A stretch of DNA of 64,000 nucleotides from Dactylonectria macrodidyma (taxonomy: Eukaryota; Ascomycota; Sordariomycetes; Hypocreales; Nectriaceae), in assembly GCA_020744425.1 (NCBI GenBank), contig JAGMUV010000021.1, forward strand, positions 248,001 to 312,000, in the 5' to 3' direction. The notes beneath the pieces were generated by a model. The model worked only from the letters and a program-made list of their open reading frames with translations, was not told where the DNA came from and did no database searches. The first letter of the stretch is position 1, and every line of letters begins with the position of its first letter. Shown in pieces: positions 23,608 to 33,930 of the stretch. The position numbers and the translations under genes were made by a program.

Positions 23608-26600
23608 TCATTGAGTCTGAAGCACTTCTTCGTCCTTCTGGAGCCTCTTCCTAACGTCTTCTAATCCAAGTTGATGTAAAAAGCGGTTCCATCTTCCGGC
23701 TGGAAGTGCTTTCGTCAGGCCATCTGCGACTATGTCTGTTGATTTAACGTATTTGACTTGAATTTTCCCTCTTTGGACCTCCTGTCTGAGCCAGTGATTG
23801 TGGATATCAACATGCCGTAACTTGGTCCTCAAAGTAGCTATCTCAGCCGTCACGAGGTTGATAGTCTGAGTGTTATCGCAGTCAATCTGGATAGTCAAGT
23901 CATCCAGTTGAACTGTCAGCTCCTTGAGCAGTCGGCTCACAAAGAGAGATTCCTTAGCTGCCTGTGCTAGGGCTAGGAGCTCTGCTTCTGTTGTTGATGT
24001 TGTGACTGTGTCTTGTTTGTTGGCTCTCCATCCGATCAGTCCGTTGAACAGCTTGATGGTATATGCCTGCGAGCTCTTCCGATCAGTTGTGTTGTCAGCA
24101 AAAGAGGCATCGCTAGCAATGCTGAGACCGCCGGGCCCTCCGAAGGATAGTGCTAGGTTCTTTGTGTGTGTGAGGTAGTGGATGACGCGGTCAGCCGCTT
24201 CTTGGTGTATTTGACTTGGATTGGTGAGGAATCTGGCCAATCTGGAGATGGTAAAGGCTATGTCGGGTCGGGTGTTGACTGCGATATAGAGGATTGATCC
24301 GATCTTGCGTTGGTATCGTTGAATTTCTGTTGGGGTTGCTAGCCCTGTTGCAGGCCGTAGCTCTAACTGAGTCATTGGTACTGTAGCTGTTCCTTTATTA
24401 GCTAGGTTTGTAATTTTCTTAATATAGGCTGCTTGGGATAGCCAGATCTTCCTCGTAGGTCGGTCCCGTATGACTTCCATTCCAAGGAACCATTGTACGG
24501 GGTTGCCGCCTGTTAGTTTGTATCTCAATTGGAGTTGTCTGATCAGGTCCTTAGCTTTGTTTTCTTGTGTTTTCCTGTAGGCCAGAATGACATCATCGAC
24601 ATATACGAAGAAGAGGATTCCTTCTTTTCTGAAGCAGCAAGGCTCGTGTGAAACTGGTTTATAGCCCAGCTCTAAGAGGGTCCTAGAAAGCTCCTTCTGC
24701 CACAGTAAGGGGGAGACTCTCAGTCCGTATAGAGCTTTGTTGAGCTTTAGGATAGTTCCTGCCTTCTTATAGCCAGGAGGCATCTGCATGAAGATGTCTT
24801 GATTAATTGGGGCATGTACGAATGCGTTGACCACATCGTATTGGACCATTTCTAGATCAAACTTTGCTGCAATAGCTATCAAGGTCCGAAAGGACCTTCC
24901 GGCTAAGGTAGCTGCGTATGTGTCTTGCAGCTTCCCTTTTGCTTGTTGGTCTCCTCGAACCACTAGCCGGGCCTTGCATTTCTGAAAGTAACCGTGTTTG
25001 TCTGTTTTATAGACGTACACCCACATACAGCCTAGGACCTGTCGATCAGATGCTCGAGGGTCCTTGGCTCGGATCTCAGTCCATGACCTCATTTCCTTAT
25101 GACTTTGAAGATGAATTTCTTCAGCCTTCTGGAAGAGGTTTTCCAATGGATGTCCTATGAGATCTTGATGCTTCATTGGTGCCGGAGGTAATGCACTTCT
25201 ATGCACTTTTACCCCTTGACGGATCTTTCGTTCTGTTGAGATTTGCATAGGAGATTTGGTTCCAGCTAGAAAAGCTGCTTGCCATGTGATAGTTCTGTTC
25301 CCTTGTTCTGACACATTTTGAGGTAATTGTGCGAGTAGGGCAGATGGTGGTGTATCTGGAGGCGTGAGGAAGTCTTCGTATTCTGCCCTCTTTGCCTGTG
25401 AGATTTCGTCAATCGCCACTATGAGATGGTTCGGTGTGAGTTCATCTTCTTCTTCAGGAAAAGCCACCTCAATAGAGTCTTCAGCTTCTGGCTGATCAAT
25501 TGGTTCGTCTGGTTGGAGGGATGCAATTCGTGCGATTTCTTCTAAGTCTGCCTCTAAGAGGTCATCCTTAAAGTTTTCCCAGTCTCCGTTACAGCCCTCG
25601 TCTTCATTAAAAATGACGTCTCGGGTGCTGATTATCCGATTGATTGTCGGGATCCAGATCCTGTAGATATTCGAGGATCTATATCCAACTAAGAAGCCGA
25701 TCCATCCTTTCGGTTTGAGCCGCATCTTGCGGTTGAGCTTTTGTTGTGCCTCAGGGGTCATGGCATAGGCTTTGCAACCAAATGCCCTTAGATGTGTTTG
25801 GTCAGGCTGTTTTACCGGTTGTGGAATTCCTCTGGCTATTGCTATTGCAGTATGCAGTTGATCGTATGGTGTTTTCCAGCCTGATTTGTAATTTGGCGTT
25901 CGGTTATATAGATAAACTGCTGTTTTGCCGATTTCTGGCCATAGCTGGTGAGGGAGCTTAGAGCCTGTTCGCATGGCTCTTTCCTTATCCTTAATCACAC
26001 CCCCTGAGCGTTCAGCGCCGCCGTTTTGGGCTTGGCTATACGGTGCCGAGGGCTCGATAACGATAGCTCTATTCCGTAGGAAGTTTCTGACTTGTGGTTT
26101 GACCTCTGTGATCTCATTGTCACATTCGATGACTTTGACCTTGATGTTATGTTGAACTTCTAGGTGTTCGAAGAAGGATTTGAAGACTGCGATAATAGCC
26201 TCCGTTGTCCGAGTTGTAAGGTAGTAATCCCAAATGTAACCGGTTGATCGGCAGGTGAGTAGCATCTGTGAGGTATAGCCACCTATGCCTTCTTCATAGT
26301 CATGGAAATCGATAGCGATGCGTTCACCGGCTGTCTGGCTAGACTGCCTTGGAGCCCGTCTGACTTGTCTCTTGATCTTTGATAGGCCACAGGCGTCACA
26401 TTCGACTGTTGTTGGTCCTCGAATTCGCACCCCCTGAGATGCTGAGACGAGGTGTTCAAGAGCTTGCGGTCCTGGATGCCCTAGGCGGTTATGCCAGCGT
26501 ATGGCTTCTCCTGCCAAGGGAGCCCTCTTTGTGTATGAGGTGAACTTGTGGGCTGCCCAAGCCGCTGGGGTTATCTCTGCCGGTTGGTATGCAATGACGT

Positions 26601-27003
26601 ATTGACCGTATAGGTCCTTGATCGTGCAGGCGATCGTCTGATCGGAATGGCGGAGGGTCGTTGGATCTCGGCTGTTATCCCAATAGAATCCTTTCTTCCG
26701 TAGCTGACGTAAGGAGACTAGAGTTGTGAGGAGTCGGGGGCAGTAGGCTACATCTTCAAGCAACAGTGCTCGAGTTCTTGTCAGCCTGACTATCATTGTT
26801 CCATATCCCAAAATTGGTAACTTTCGGTCACCTGACCAGATGAAGTCGCCTGGAAGGGCCGGCTGGAGACCAGCTAGTCGATTGGGGTCATTTGTGATTG
26901 AGATCGTTGTTCCGGGGTCTAGGATTTGAGATTTTCGTAAGGGATAGTCGTTGCTCTGAGCGGCAAATGCGGCGTTGACTTTAGCAATAAGCCGGCCATA
27001 TAG
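23608..27003 (-). CDS. copia Pol: protease remnant, integrase, reverse transcriptase, RNase H
   Basis: Open from just after a TAA at 27006-27004 to 23608, about 1130 codons. Order from the N-terminus: a protease-like segment with DPG where DSG/DTG is usual; a GAG-pre-integrase zinc motif (HNRLGH ... CDACGLSK); an integrase core with D, D and E in IAIDFHD, IECDNE and QAQNGGAERS; reverse transcriptase with YDVVNAFVHA and the active-site YVDD; RNase H with ASDASFAD and TEAELLAL; and a tail with VADGLTKAL. The catalytic residues of integrase, RT and RNase H are all there, so most of Pol could still work if translated. It has no ATG near the N-terminus and would have to be reached by read-through from Gag, across a TGA and a TAA. 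Confidence 0.9.
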   Translation of the reverse strand, partial: LYGRLIAKVNAAFAAQSNDYPLRKSQILDPGTTISITNDPNRLAGLQPALPGDFIWSGDRKLPILGYGTMIVRLTRTRALLLEDVAYCPRLLTTLVSLRQLRKKGFYWDNSRDPTTLRHSDQTIACTIKDLYGQYVIAYQPAEITPAAWAAHKFTSYTKRAPLAGEAIRWHNRLGHPGPQALEHLVSASQGVRIRGPTTVECDACGLSKIKRQVRRAPRQSSQTAGERIAIDFHDYEEGIGGYTSQMLLTCRSTGYIWDYYLTTRTTEAIIAVFKSFFEHLEVQHNIKVKVIECDNEITEVKPQVRNFLRNRAIVIEPSAPYSQAQNGGAERSGGVIKDKERAMRTGSKLPHQLWPEIGKTAVYLYNRTPNYKSGWKTPYDQLHTAIAIARGIPQPVKQPDQTHLRAFGCKAYAMTPEAQQKLNRKMRLKPKGWIGFLVGYRSSNIYRIWIPTINRIISTRDVIFNEDEGCNGDWENFKDDLLEADLEEIARIASLQPDEPIDQPEAEDSIEVAFPEEEDELTPNHLIVAIDEISQAKRAEYEDFLTPPDTPPSALLAQLPQNVSEQGNRTITWQAAFLAGTKSPMQISTERKIRQGVKVHRSALPPAPMKHQDLIGHPLENLFQKAEEIHLQSHKEMRSWTEIRAKDPRASDRQVLGCMWVYVYKTDKHGYFQKCKARLVVRGDQQAKGKLQDTYAATLAGRSFRTLIAIAAKFDLEMVQYDVVNAFVHAPINQDIFMQMPPGYKKAGTILKLNKALYGLRVSPLLWQKELSRTLLELGYKPVSHEPCCFRKEGILFFVYVDDVILAYRKTQENKAKDLIRQLQLRYKLTGGNPVQWFLGMEVIRDRPTRKIWLSQAAYIKKITNLANKGTATVPMTQLELRPATGLATPTEIQRYQRKIGSILYIAVNTRPDIAFTISRLARFLTNPSQIHQEAADRVIHYLTHTKNLALSFGGPGGLSIASDASFADNTTDRKSSQAYTIKLFNGLIGWRANKQDTVTTSTTEAELLALAQAAKESLFVSRLLKELTVQLDDLTIQIDCDNTQTINLVTAEIATLRTKLRHVDIHNHWLRQEVQRGKIQVKYVKSTDIVADGLTKALPAGRWNRFLHQLGLEDVRKRLQKDEEVLQTQ

Positions 27004-27135
27004 TTATTGGTCAGAGGTGTCTTTGATGGCTTGTTTTGGCGAGATCTTGGACTTCTTCTGAGTGAGAGCTTTTACTTGTGCCTGTAGGTCTAAGTCTTCT
27101 TCGAGGGCTTCTTTTACCTTTATCTGAAATTTTTC

Positions 27136-28218
27136 TCAAGGCCTAAACCCTCTCCAAGCTATGTTTAGAAAAACATAGAAGCATTTCTTAAGGACATGGG
27201 GTAGGCCGCATGCCGGGCATTTATCCTGTTCTTCAGGAGGCCTCTGGCGCTTCGTCCTTTGCCCTTCCTTCTTCAGAGAACGGTACTGACCTTCAATGAT
27301 GCGAGCGTCCTCTGGTTCATCATCCTGGGGGTCCTCCCCAGCAAAGCTCGCAGAGAATGCACCTTGGGAGAAATTCCCCGTGCGACCTGGGCCCCGTAAG
27401 GCCTCTGCATTTTTGAGCTTATTCCGGAAGGCGTTCGCTAGATCTCGATAGATAAGAGATTCATCTTGGATCAGGTTTTGTTGGCTAATTTCATAGGCTG
27501 CCGTCCAGGCAGGGAGAAGTTGTGAAGAGATGTTGAAGAAGTCATATGCCCAGGAGCTGCAAAAGAGGGTCTCAGGGACCTTTTGTTGCTGTCCTTTAGC
27601 CAAGGCTTCCTCCCACTCTTCTAACCATTTGAGTGCTTGAGTTGCGGTCTTTGGAGGTGTTTTCATGAGGGTCAAGTATGTGTTTCGAGCATCTCGTGTT
27701 TCGTCTGCTTCTGACCTCCCGCACCGGGCACGGAGATTGTAGTGCCATTCGTAGATCGACTTGCGCGGCTGACAACAGGTCCGAATGTAACTTGGAGAGA
27801 CAGTTCGGATAATCCAGTCTTGGAGGGTTCTTAGAGACTTCCTCTGTCTTTCTGATGACTTTTCTTGAAGCTGATAGAAAGAGAGGTCCTGTTGGAAGCT
27901 CTTCTGACCTTGTTCAGTTAGGTCAGATAGAGACCATGTTCCATTGGTTGTCTCCTGTATGTCATCTGAATTGGTCCCTTCAGTCTCAGGTGTTTCTGAT
28001 CGAATGGTCCGTTGTGCTGCTGTTGTCTTGGTGTATTTGCGTCTTCTGATATCTGGGAAGGCCGGTTCCTCTTCAAGGAAAATCTTCCTTTTGAGGTGCT
28101 GTTGCAGACCTAGAAGGTCAACCTGAAGAAGGAATTCGTGCTCCCAGTCCGGGAAGTCCCCAGGTTTTATAAGAGTAGCTGTAAGACCTTCTTTCTGGGA
28201 TTTTCTATGCAGCATCAT
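27136..28218 (-). CDS. copia Gag-like protein
   Basis: 360 residues from the ATG at 28218, which starts 60 bp inside the 5' LTR. It is helical and charged, as copia Gag proteins are, and ends with a partial zinc-knuckle-like CPACGLPHVLKKC. It stops at a TGA (27138-27136) that is in frame with the following coding stretch leading into Pol, so gag-pol was probably one ORF before the stops. A longer form would need a TTG start. Confidence 0.8.
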   Translation of the reverse strand: MMLHRKSQKEGLTATLIKPGDFPDWEHEFLLQVDLLGLQQHLKRKIFLEEEPAFPDIRRRKYTKTTAAQRTIRSETPETEGTNSDDIQETTNGTWSLSDLTEQGQKSFQQDLSFYQLQEKSSERQRKSLRTLQDWIIRTVSPSYIRTCCQPRKSIYEWHYNLRARCGRSEADETRDARNTYLTLMKTPPKTATQALKWLEEWEEALAKGQQQKVPETLFCSSWAYDFFNISSQLLPAWTAAYEISQQNLIQDESLIYRDLANAFRNKLKNAEALRGPGRTGNFSQGAFSASFAGEDPQDDEPEDARIIEGQYRSLKKEGQRTKRQRPPEEQDKCPACGLPHVLKKCFYVFLNIAWRGFRP

Positions 28219-28277
28219 ATATATGATAGAGGGATTCAAAAGATATTAAAATGGGTTGAGGCAGTGAGACTCTTAAT

Positions 28278-28442
28278 TGTCAAATGTTAGGATGTAAAAA
28301 TTGTGTATTCTGTGCTTTGAGGTTTCAGGGCAAGCTTTATATACTCTTTCTCTTCTGTATAGAATCAGCTAGAAGCTGATTGCTAAGCCTTGTGGCAATA
28401 GGTGGCAATAGGTGGCAACTTTCGCCTCTGACATATCTGACA
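28278..28442 (-). repeat. copia 5' LTR
   Basis: 165 bp, same sequence as 23419-23583; followed by the GGTCC target duplication. Confidence 0.95.
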
Positions 28443-28800
28443 GGTCCCTCCTGTGTCTCACTCAGATTTTCACTTTAAATCGCGATTTTAAAATAATTCT
28501 TAAAAACTCAAACTAACCCTAAAATAGCTATAGTTTTAAATATAGCTTAATTATAACATATATTATCCTTATGAACTTTCTTAAGCTATATATACCTATA
28601 GCGCTAGCAGTATAAAATTCGCACTGTTTTTCTTACTATTTTTATTTATAACTAGCTTAATAAATTAGTTAGAAATATAAAGAAAATACTATTTTATAAC
28701 CATTTTTCTTAAAAGCTTAAAATTAATTCTTTAGAAGTTTACTAATTAAATAGCCCGTTTTAGAAAATCTAAAATGTGTACTTTTAGCTGTACAGTATAG

Positions 28801-28840
28801 GTGGGACACTCGCTTGTTTGGGACATTCGCTTATCATATA
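28801..28840. repeat. Terminal repeat of an older pogo-like element, interrupted
   Basis: Similar to the right terminal repeat of the element at 45937-47797: a doubled motif (acactcgcttg...acattcgcttatca) followed by TA, continued after the next insertion as TACGT at 31644-31648 and a TA. The AT-rich sequence 28455-28800 is probably the decayed interior of this older element; its other end was not found. Confidence 0.6.
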
Positions 28841-28957
28841 CCCGGGGGCTTGACTAAGCAGACTTCGCGTAGCTTTGGCTGCCCCTCTCCTGCCGGAGAG
28901 GGGGTAACGTTACCCATATCCGCGTCGCATGCGTATCCAGCTTTTCCAACCTCACTA
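28841..28957. repeat. Left terminal inverted repeat of the 2.8-kb pogo-type element
   Basis: Pairs with 31536-31643. The inner 50 bases (including the gcgtcgcatgcgtatccag block) are almost identical. The outer part differs by a few substitutions and a 9-nt length change. A hairpin lies at 28882-28903. Confidence 0.85.
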
Positions 28958-29031
28958 TAAGCCAACATCACCAAATCCAGCCCAATTGACTTCAAATTTG
29001 AATCACATAATATTCAGGCCTCATTTTCACT

Positions 29032-31395
29032 ATGGGCCAATTTTCAGTTCAATCCCGTGGCGCCGCGGCTCGTGCTGCCCGTGCCTATCTGGCCGGCGAT
29101 TACGTCACACGGACAACTCGGCGGAACCCCTCACCTTCCCGCAAGATGACCATTACGGAAATCGCTGCTCTGCACCACGCAGAGACCCCTCTTACTAAGA
29201 AATATATATCATTGATAAGAGCAGGAAAGCCTCTTCCTTCTGACTCCAAAGGCGGCCAGCCTAGGGCTCTGACTGCGTCAGAGGAACGGGCTTTAATCTA
29301 ATTCATTCGGAGTGTTGAAAAGAGCGCATTTGCTGTGACAGAGCCGGCTATCCGCAACTACGCCAGCTTCATACGAAAACACCGTATTCAGGGGCCTAAG
29401 ACTGCAGTCTCGAAGGCGTGGGTACGACGATTTAAGCAGCGGCACCAGGAATTACAGCACAATACACCAAAGATCAAGGAAATCATCCGTGCCGGTGCAG
29501 AACTTGATGTCCCAAAGCTCACAGACTGGTTCAAGGAATTCGAAGCTGTCATGATAGAAAAGGGGATAAAAATGGCCAATTTCTAGAACTTCGACGAGAC
29601 CCCTCTTCAAATTGGCTGGGTTAATAGCGTCTTGAAGATATTCTCAACCCGGTTGAAGAAAAATACCCGGGTTGTAACCTTCCAGCCCGGGAATAAAGAC
29701 TCCCTGACTTCTGTGGATGCCATCAGCGCAGCTGGACAAGCAATTCCGTCTTTTCTGATCCTGTCAGCAAAGGTGATACTAGAAGAATACGTTATGGCTG
29801 ATATCGATGAGAATGTGGTGTTAACACACACTTCTTCCGGCTTTAACAACGCACAACGGGCCCAGCAGTAGTTAAAACACTTCAACTACCACTCTTTTGC
29901 TAAAAGTGACGATTTTCGTGACTTTTCTATTGAGTCATGGTTCGGCTACGGTCCTGACCTCACAAGGGAGGCTTAGAATCACACCATCGCATATTCTGCT
30001 TCCCAGAAGACTAGGAAAACACACCCTATTTATCGGCTGCTTCTCATGGACGGTTTTTCTGCTCATGAAGACCCCGATTTTATATGGTATTGTCATATAT
30101 TCGATATCATCCCTTTCCAGCTGCCGGCTCACACAAGTCACCTTCTTCAACCTCTTGACGTTGGGGTCTATCAGCATCTCAAAATGGAACAACGTCATGC
30201 CCTCACAGACTTCCTCGTAGCTGGAGGCACGCAAATAACCCGCTATGACTTCCTTAACCAGTGGAACCGGCTTTTTAACGCAGCCTTTAAGGCATGTTAT
30301 ATATATGTTGGCTTCGAAAAGGCCGGTCTTATGCCTCTCAAGCCGGAAGTTGTCTTAGGACCTCTTCGTCAGCTAGCATAGGAAAAGGAAGAGCCTCTGT
30401 TTCCCCGGCTGCTACAAGATAACGCTGTCACGCCCCGGAAGGCCAAGAGAGACCTCGATAAAGTACGCCATAAGTTGGATATCCTAAGTAGCCCAACCCG
30501 GGCTATTATTTCACATGCCGAGGCTGCGTTAGATTACTCTATTCTCACGCAATCTACCCATAAAAAGATCCTTCAGCTTCAGAAAGAACGGATAAGACTA
30601 GAAGGCAGGCGCACACACACACTCCGCCGTGTTCCAGTTGGTGATGGCGCCTTTACTGTGAGGGAATTGCGTCATAAGGTCAGCTCTCGAGCTCATGATG
30701 ATAACGAGGCTGCGGCTAGGAAAGAAGGCCGCTTGCAAAATGAGCTCTTCCGTACGCTCTGTGAAAATGAGGCTCTGCGGAATAGTGATATTCCTAGGCC
30801 GCGGCCTCGAGGCCGAGCAGGCGCCGCAGCCAAAGCAGCCCGGCTTGCAGATGAAGAGGCCCAGCTACAGGATATGCGGCAAAGAAACCAACTGCCGGAA
30901 GAAAGAGAGGCTATTGCAAGCTTATCCCAACTCTGGGATGAAGCTGATGACGACAGAAGGTCGTTCCTACTAGCAACATACCCACGTCCTTACCTTGAAG
31001 CTATTCCCGCTGTAATGGCTTGGGAAGAGGCCCAGAAAGCTAGGTCAGTTGATCAAGCTGACGAGGCTGACGAAGACTCTAACTACGATTTCATCTCTGT
31101 CTGCTCGTCTCTTTCTCTCCCGCCATTGCCCTTCGAGACTGATACTGACAGTGATGCTATTGAAATCATCACAACCGCACATATTGAGACTACAACCAGG
31201 CATATTTACAACATTCAGAATGCCCCAATTGATAAAGAAATGACTGATGGAGATGAGGCTCAAAGACCGGCTCGAAAACGCAGAGGATTTGCAAGAACCC
31301 GCCCTATTCGTGGTGGTGATGATAGCGACGATGTGCCGGAAATTGCAATCGGCGGCAGCCAAATTGCTGTGCCGCCGTCGCGGCGGCGTCAATGA
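29032..31395 (+). pseudogene. pogo/Tigger-type transposase with five in-frame stops
   Basis: One frame of 788 codons from ATG 29032 to TGA 31395, broken only by TAA at 29299 and TAG at 29584, 29869, 29974 and 30379; no frameshift. It has a CENP-B-like DNA-binding N-terminus, a DDE core starting at the NFDET motif right after the second stop, the second Asp in LLLMDGFSAH, the third in LLQPLDVGVYQHLK, and a long charged C-terminus (30475-31395). At least three TAG stops stand where the family normally has Trp (before NFDET, after AQQ, after RQLA), so TGG to TAG is the likely change. All five fit CpA to TpA on one strand or the other. Confidence 0.85.
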
Positions 31396-31535
31396 GGGCT
31401 AACTTTAGAACCTAATAACAACACCAAAGTAGGCGCAAAGTTAATTAAATTGAGATATGTACTGAATAAGAACTCTAGCTACGTAATGATATGCTTTTTA
31501 ATTAAATTGACAAATGTTGTGATGTTCAAATGTGT

Positions 31536-31643
31536 TAGTGAGGTTGGAAAAGCTGGATACGCATGCGACGCGGATACGGGTAATGTTGCCCCCTCTCCGG
31601 CAGGAGAGGGGTCAGCATTAGCTAGCTAACTCAGACCCCCGGG
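31536..31643. repeat. Right terminal inverted repeat of the 2.8-kb pogo-type element
   Basis: Partner of 28841-28957; hairpin at about 31589-31611. Confidence 0.85.
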
Positions 31644-31650
31644 TACGTTA

Positions 31651-32609
31651 GTCTTTTTCTTCTTTAAAAAAAATCAACACAACATGCTCATTTCAACAAG
31701 ATTCGCATAGAGATCGCCACCAGGGATTATGACGGGCGAAAATGGGCTCCCTCACTAACCTCGCCATTCGCCGCCACCAGGACGTGTCGGCCCTACTGGA
31801 CCTAGCCAGATCATGATCGCCACGTATCCAATCGGTCTAGACTTCATGTGGCTGACAACTCACAATTTCCCTAAAACTACTGTAGTATTATCTGGGCTAG
31901 CTAACGCACTGATAAACTAGGACAAGATCGGCAAGCGAAATAGAGGCACCCGATATACCCTACTATGAGATATAGGAACATAGTGAGGTTTCATTCTAAG
32001 CATTTAATGCATGTAATATCCCAGTTATGTCAAAAGCTTATGTCCTAAGACTTATATCGGTTATTAGCGCATCGTTCGTCCTGGGTTGGTGCGAGGTCAC
32101 TGCATTATGGTAGTAGGCCAGTATTCGGGCAAGACTAAGGAGTATAGAGTACGGAGTACTGGAGTCCAGAATGGACAACCATCCTCAGTTGTAGCTGCAA
32201 GGTGTGGAGCAGGCTAGGTATAACCTTAAGCCTGTTAAGTGAGCTGCTGTTAGCTGTGAGCAACTATTGATTGCCTCTTTTATATACAAAGTGAGCGGGG
32301 TAGCCTACGCTAAATCGCTAGCCCAAGAGCCGCAGTAGTTAAAAGTCAACTGTTCTAACTCGGGGATAGCCACAAATCAGAAGAGCCCACAATGAACTCA
32401 GATTGCACCCATTAGAGTGTGTGGTCCGTCATTGTGAGACATGCCTGCGAGTCCATGCCTCATATCGTAACGCTATATCATCCCTTCCTTAGCCGGGCAT
32501 GGACCCTCCGTGTCGGGGGGCGGACGCCGTTTAGTATAACTTTGCACCCCCATCCCTGCCCCAGTTGGTTTCTGCATCTTCCGTCCCTTCCAAGCCGCCG
32601 GATTCCAAA
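31651..32609. other. Intergenic, no gene recognised
   Basis: Upstream region of the HET gene. No element ends or motifs recognised. Confidence 0.5.
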
Positions 32610-33696
32610 ATGTCTATCCCATACAAGCGTCTCAACCCCCGAAGCCGCGAGATCCGCCTGCTCGAGATCCAGCCGTCGCACAACCTCGACGATCCCATCA
32701 AATGCCGCCTTATCACTGTCCGCCACTCCAAGGAACTGGAGTACATCGCCCTCTCGTCCCTCTACGGCGACCCGGCTGAGACAGAAACCATCTTCGCTAG
32801 CAGCCGCCCGGTCACCATCACGGCTCATCTCGCATTGGCCCTGCGATACATGCGTGCCGTCTTCTATCCCGGTATCCTACAGCGCTGCCAGCGCATGCCG
32901 GCCAGTCGTCTGCAAAGCGTCCCACGTTGGCTGAAGCATTTATTCGCATCGAATAGCTCGCACTTGCCGGATGGCGAAGTCAGCCGGCCAGGCGTTCTGC
33001 GTGTCTGGCTCGACATTCTCTGCGTTAATCAGAACGATGAGTGGGAGAAGTCGAAACAGCTGAGCGACATAAAGTACATTTACGATTACGCTGATCTCGT
33101 CGTCGGCTGGCTAGGCGAGAAGGCCGAGCATACTGACATCACGATAACGACCATGGAGGAGATCGAAGACGCCATGCCGCCATACTGGGGTGAGTCCAGC
33201 CACCGAAAGAGCCATCCGGAAGACTACTCGCCCACGCATGTGTGGACAAAGTCAATACAGTACATGTGGGAAGAGGGACCGAATGGTGAGCCGCCGTTTC
33301 TGATGCCGCGCTGGCTGGGGTGCGTGGAGTTTATGACGCGCCCGTACTTCCAGCGGCACTGGATCGTCGAGGAGATTGCGACAGCTTCGTTTCCGGCTTT
33401 CTTAGTGGGCGATACGCTGGTGCCGTGGAGGCAGGTGTTGCCGTTGTATAGATTGATGGAGGAGTTCAAGTTCTACCCTTCAGATGTCTTTCCAGCGGTA
33501 AGTCGCTTGAAGATCGGACCATTGAGATGCTACTGTGTACGGAATTCGTTACTTACTCGTTTGTGAATAGCATCTGAGGGCCGAAGTCGCTTCTGTGCCA
33601 CTAGAAACAGCACAGAAACTCTTGGATGAGTACGCGAAAGAGAAACCGAGCCGGGATTCATGCTCCTCCGAGAACTTGCCGCGGCCTCCTGGATAG
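32610..33696 (+). CDS. HET-domain (heterokaryon incompatibility) protein
   Basis: Exons 32610-33497 and 33571-33696, 337 residues. The intron 33498-33570 has a GTAAGT donor and an AATAG acceptor and keeps the frame. The start chosen is the ATG in ccaaaATG that begins MSIPYKRLN; the frame extends 15 codons upstream without another ATG. HET blocks are visible: the first strand as YIALSSLYGD (normally ALSYvWG, so the central Tyr/Trp are replaced), then VWLDILCVNQND, a following helix with QLSDIKYIYDYADLVVGWLGE, and RHWIVEEIATA near the end. HET domains trigger cell death when cells of different type fuse. The protein is short, with only about 40 residues after the domain, so a C-terminal partner region may have been lost; ankyrin repeats lie 235 bp downstream. 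Confidence 0.85.
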
Positions 33697-33930
33697 TATA
33701 TTGATGGGCGGTGCAAGATGCAGCGTGTGTACGAATCTAGCGTGATTGGAGTTTATAGTTATGTGGTGTTATGACATTCAAAGGAGGCATCGGAAGAGAA
33801 AATGTGCATTGCTGCTAGGAGCATCACTTGGCGGGTATCGCCTTTTTAATTACCTTTGCCACTTTCCCTTGTGTTACTGCCACTTCACGACATGAAGGCA
33901 CCATCTCGAAACCGTGGAATAGCGAAACGA

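Larger units (their letters stand above)
23419..28442 (-). mobile_element. Ty1/copia LTR retrotransposon
   Basis: A 5024-bp element on the minus strand with identical 165-bp LTRs (TGTC...GACA), flanked by a 5-bp duplication GGTCC at 23414-23418 and 28443-28447. A G-rich polypurine tract (RC of caccccctcag) lies at 23584-23594, just inside the 3' LTR. Gag and Pol are in the same frame but separated by two stops. No standard tRNA primer site was recognised inside the 5' LTR. Confidence 0.95.
28841..31643 (+). mobile_element. pogo-type DNA transposon, RIP-damaged
   Basis: A 2803-bp element starting CCCGGGGG and ending CCCCCGGG, flanked by TA on both sides (28839-28840 and 31644-31645). It has imperfect inverted repeats of about 110 bp, each with a strong CCCCTCTCC/GGAGAGGGG hairpin. 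It contains one transposase reading frame. Confidence 0.88.

Noticed and set aside
28262..28278. tRNA-Met primer site inside the copia 5' LTR
   Set aside because: The adjacent sequence does not begin TGG and no tRNA match could be seen.
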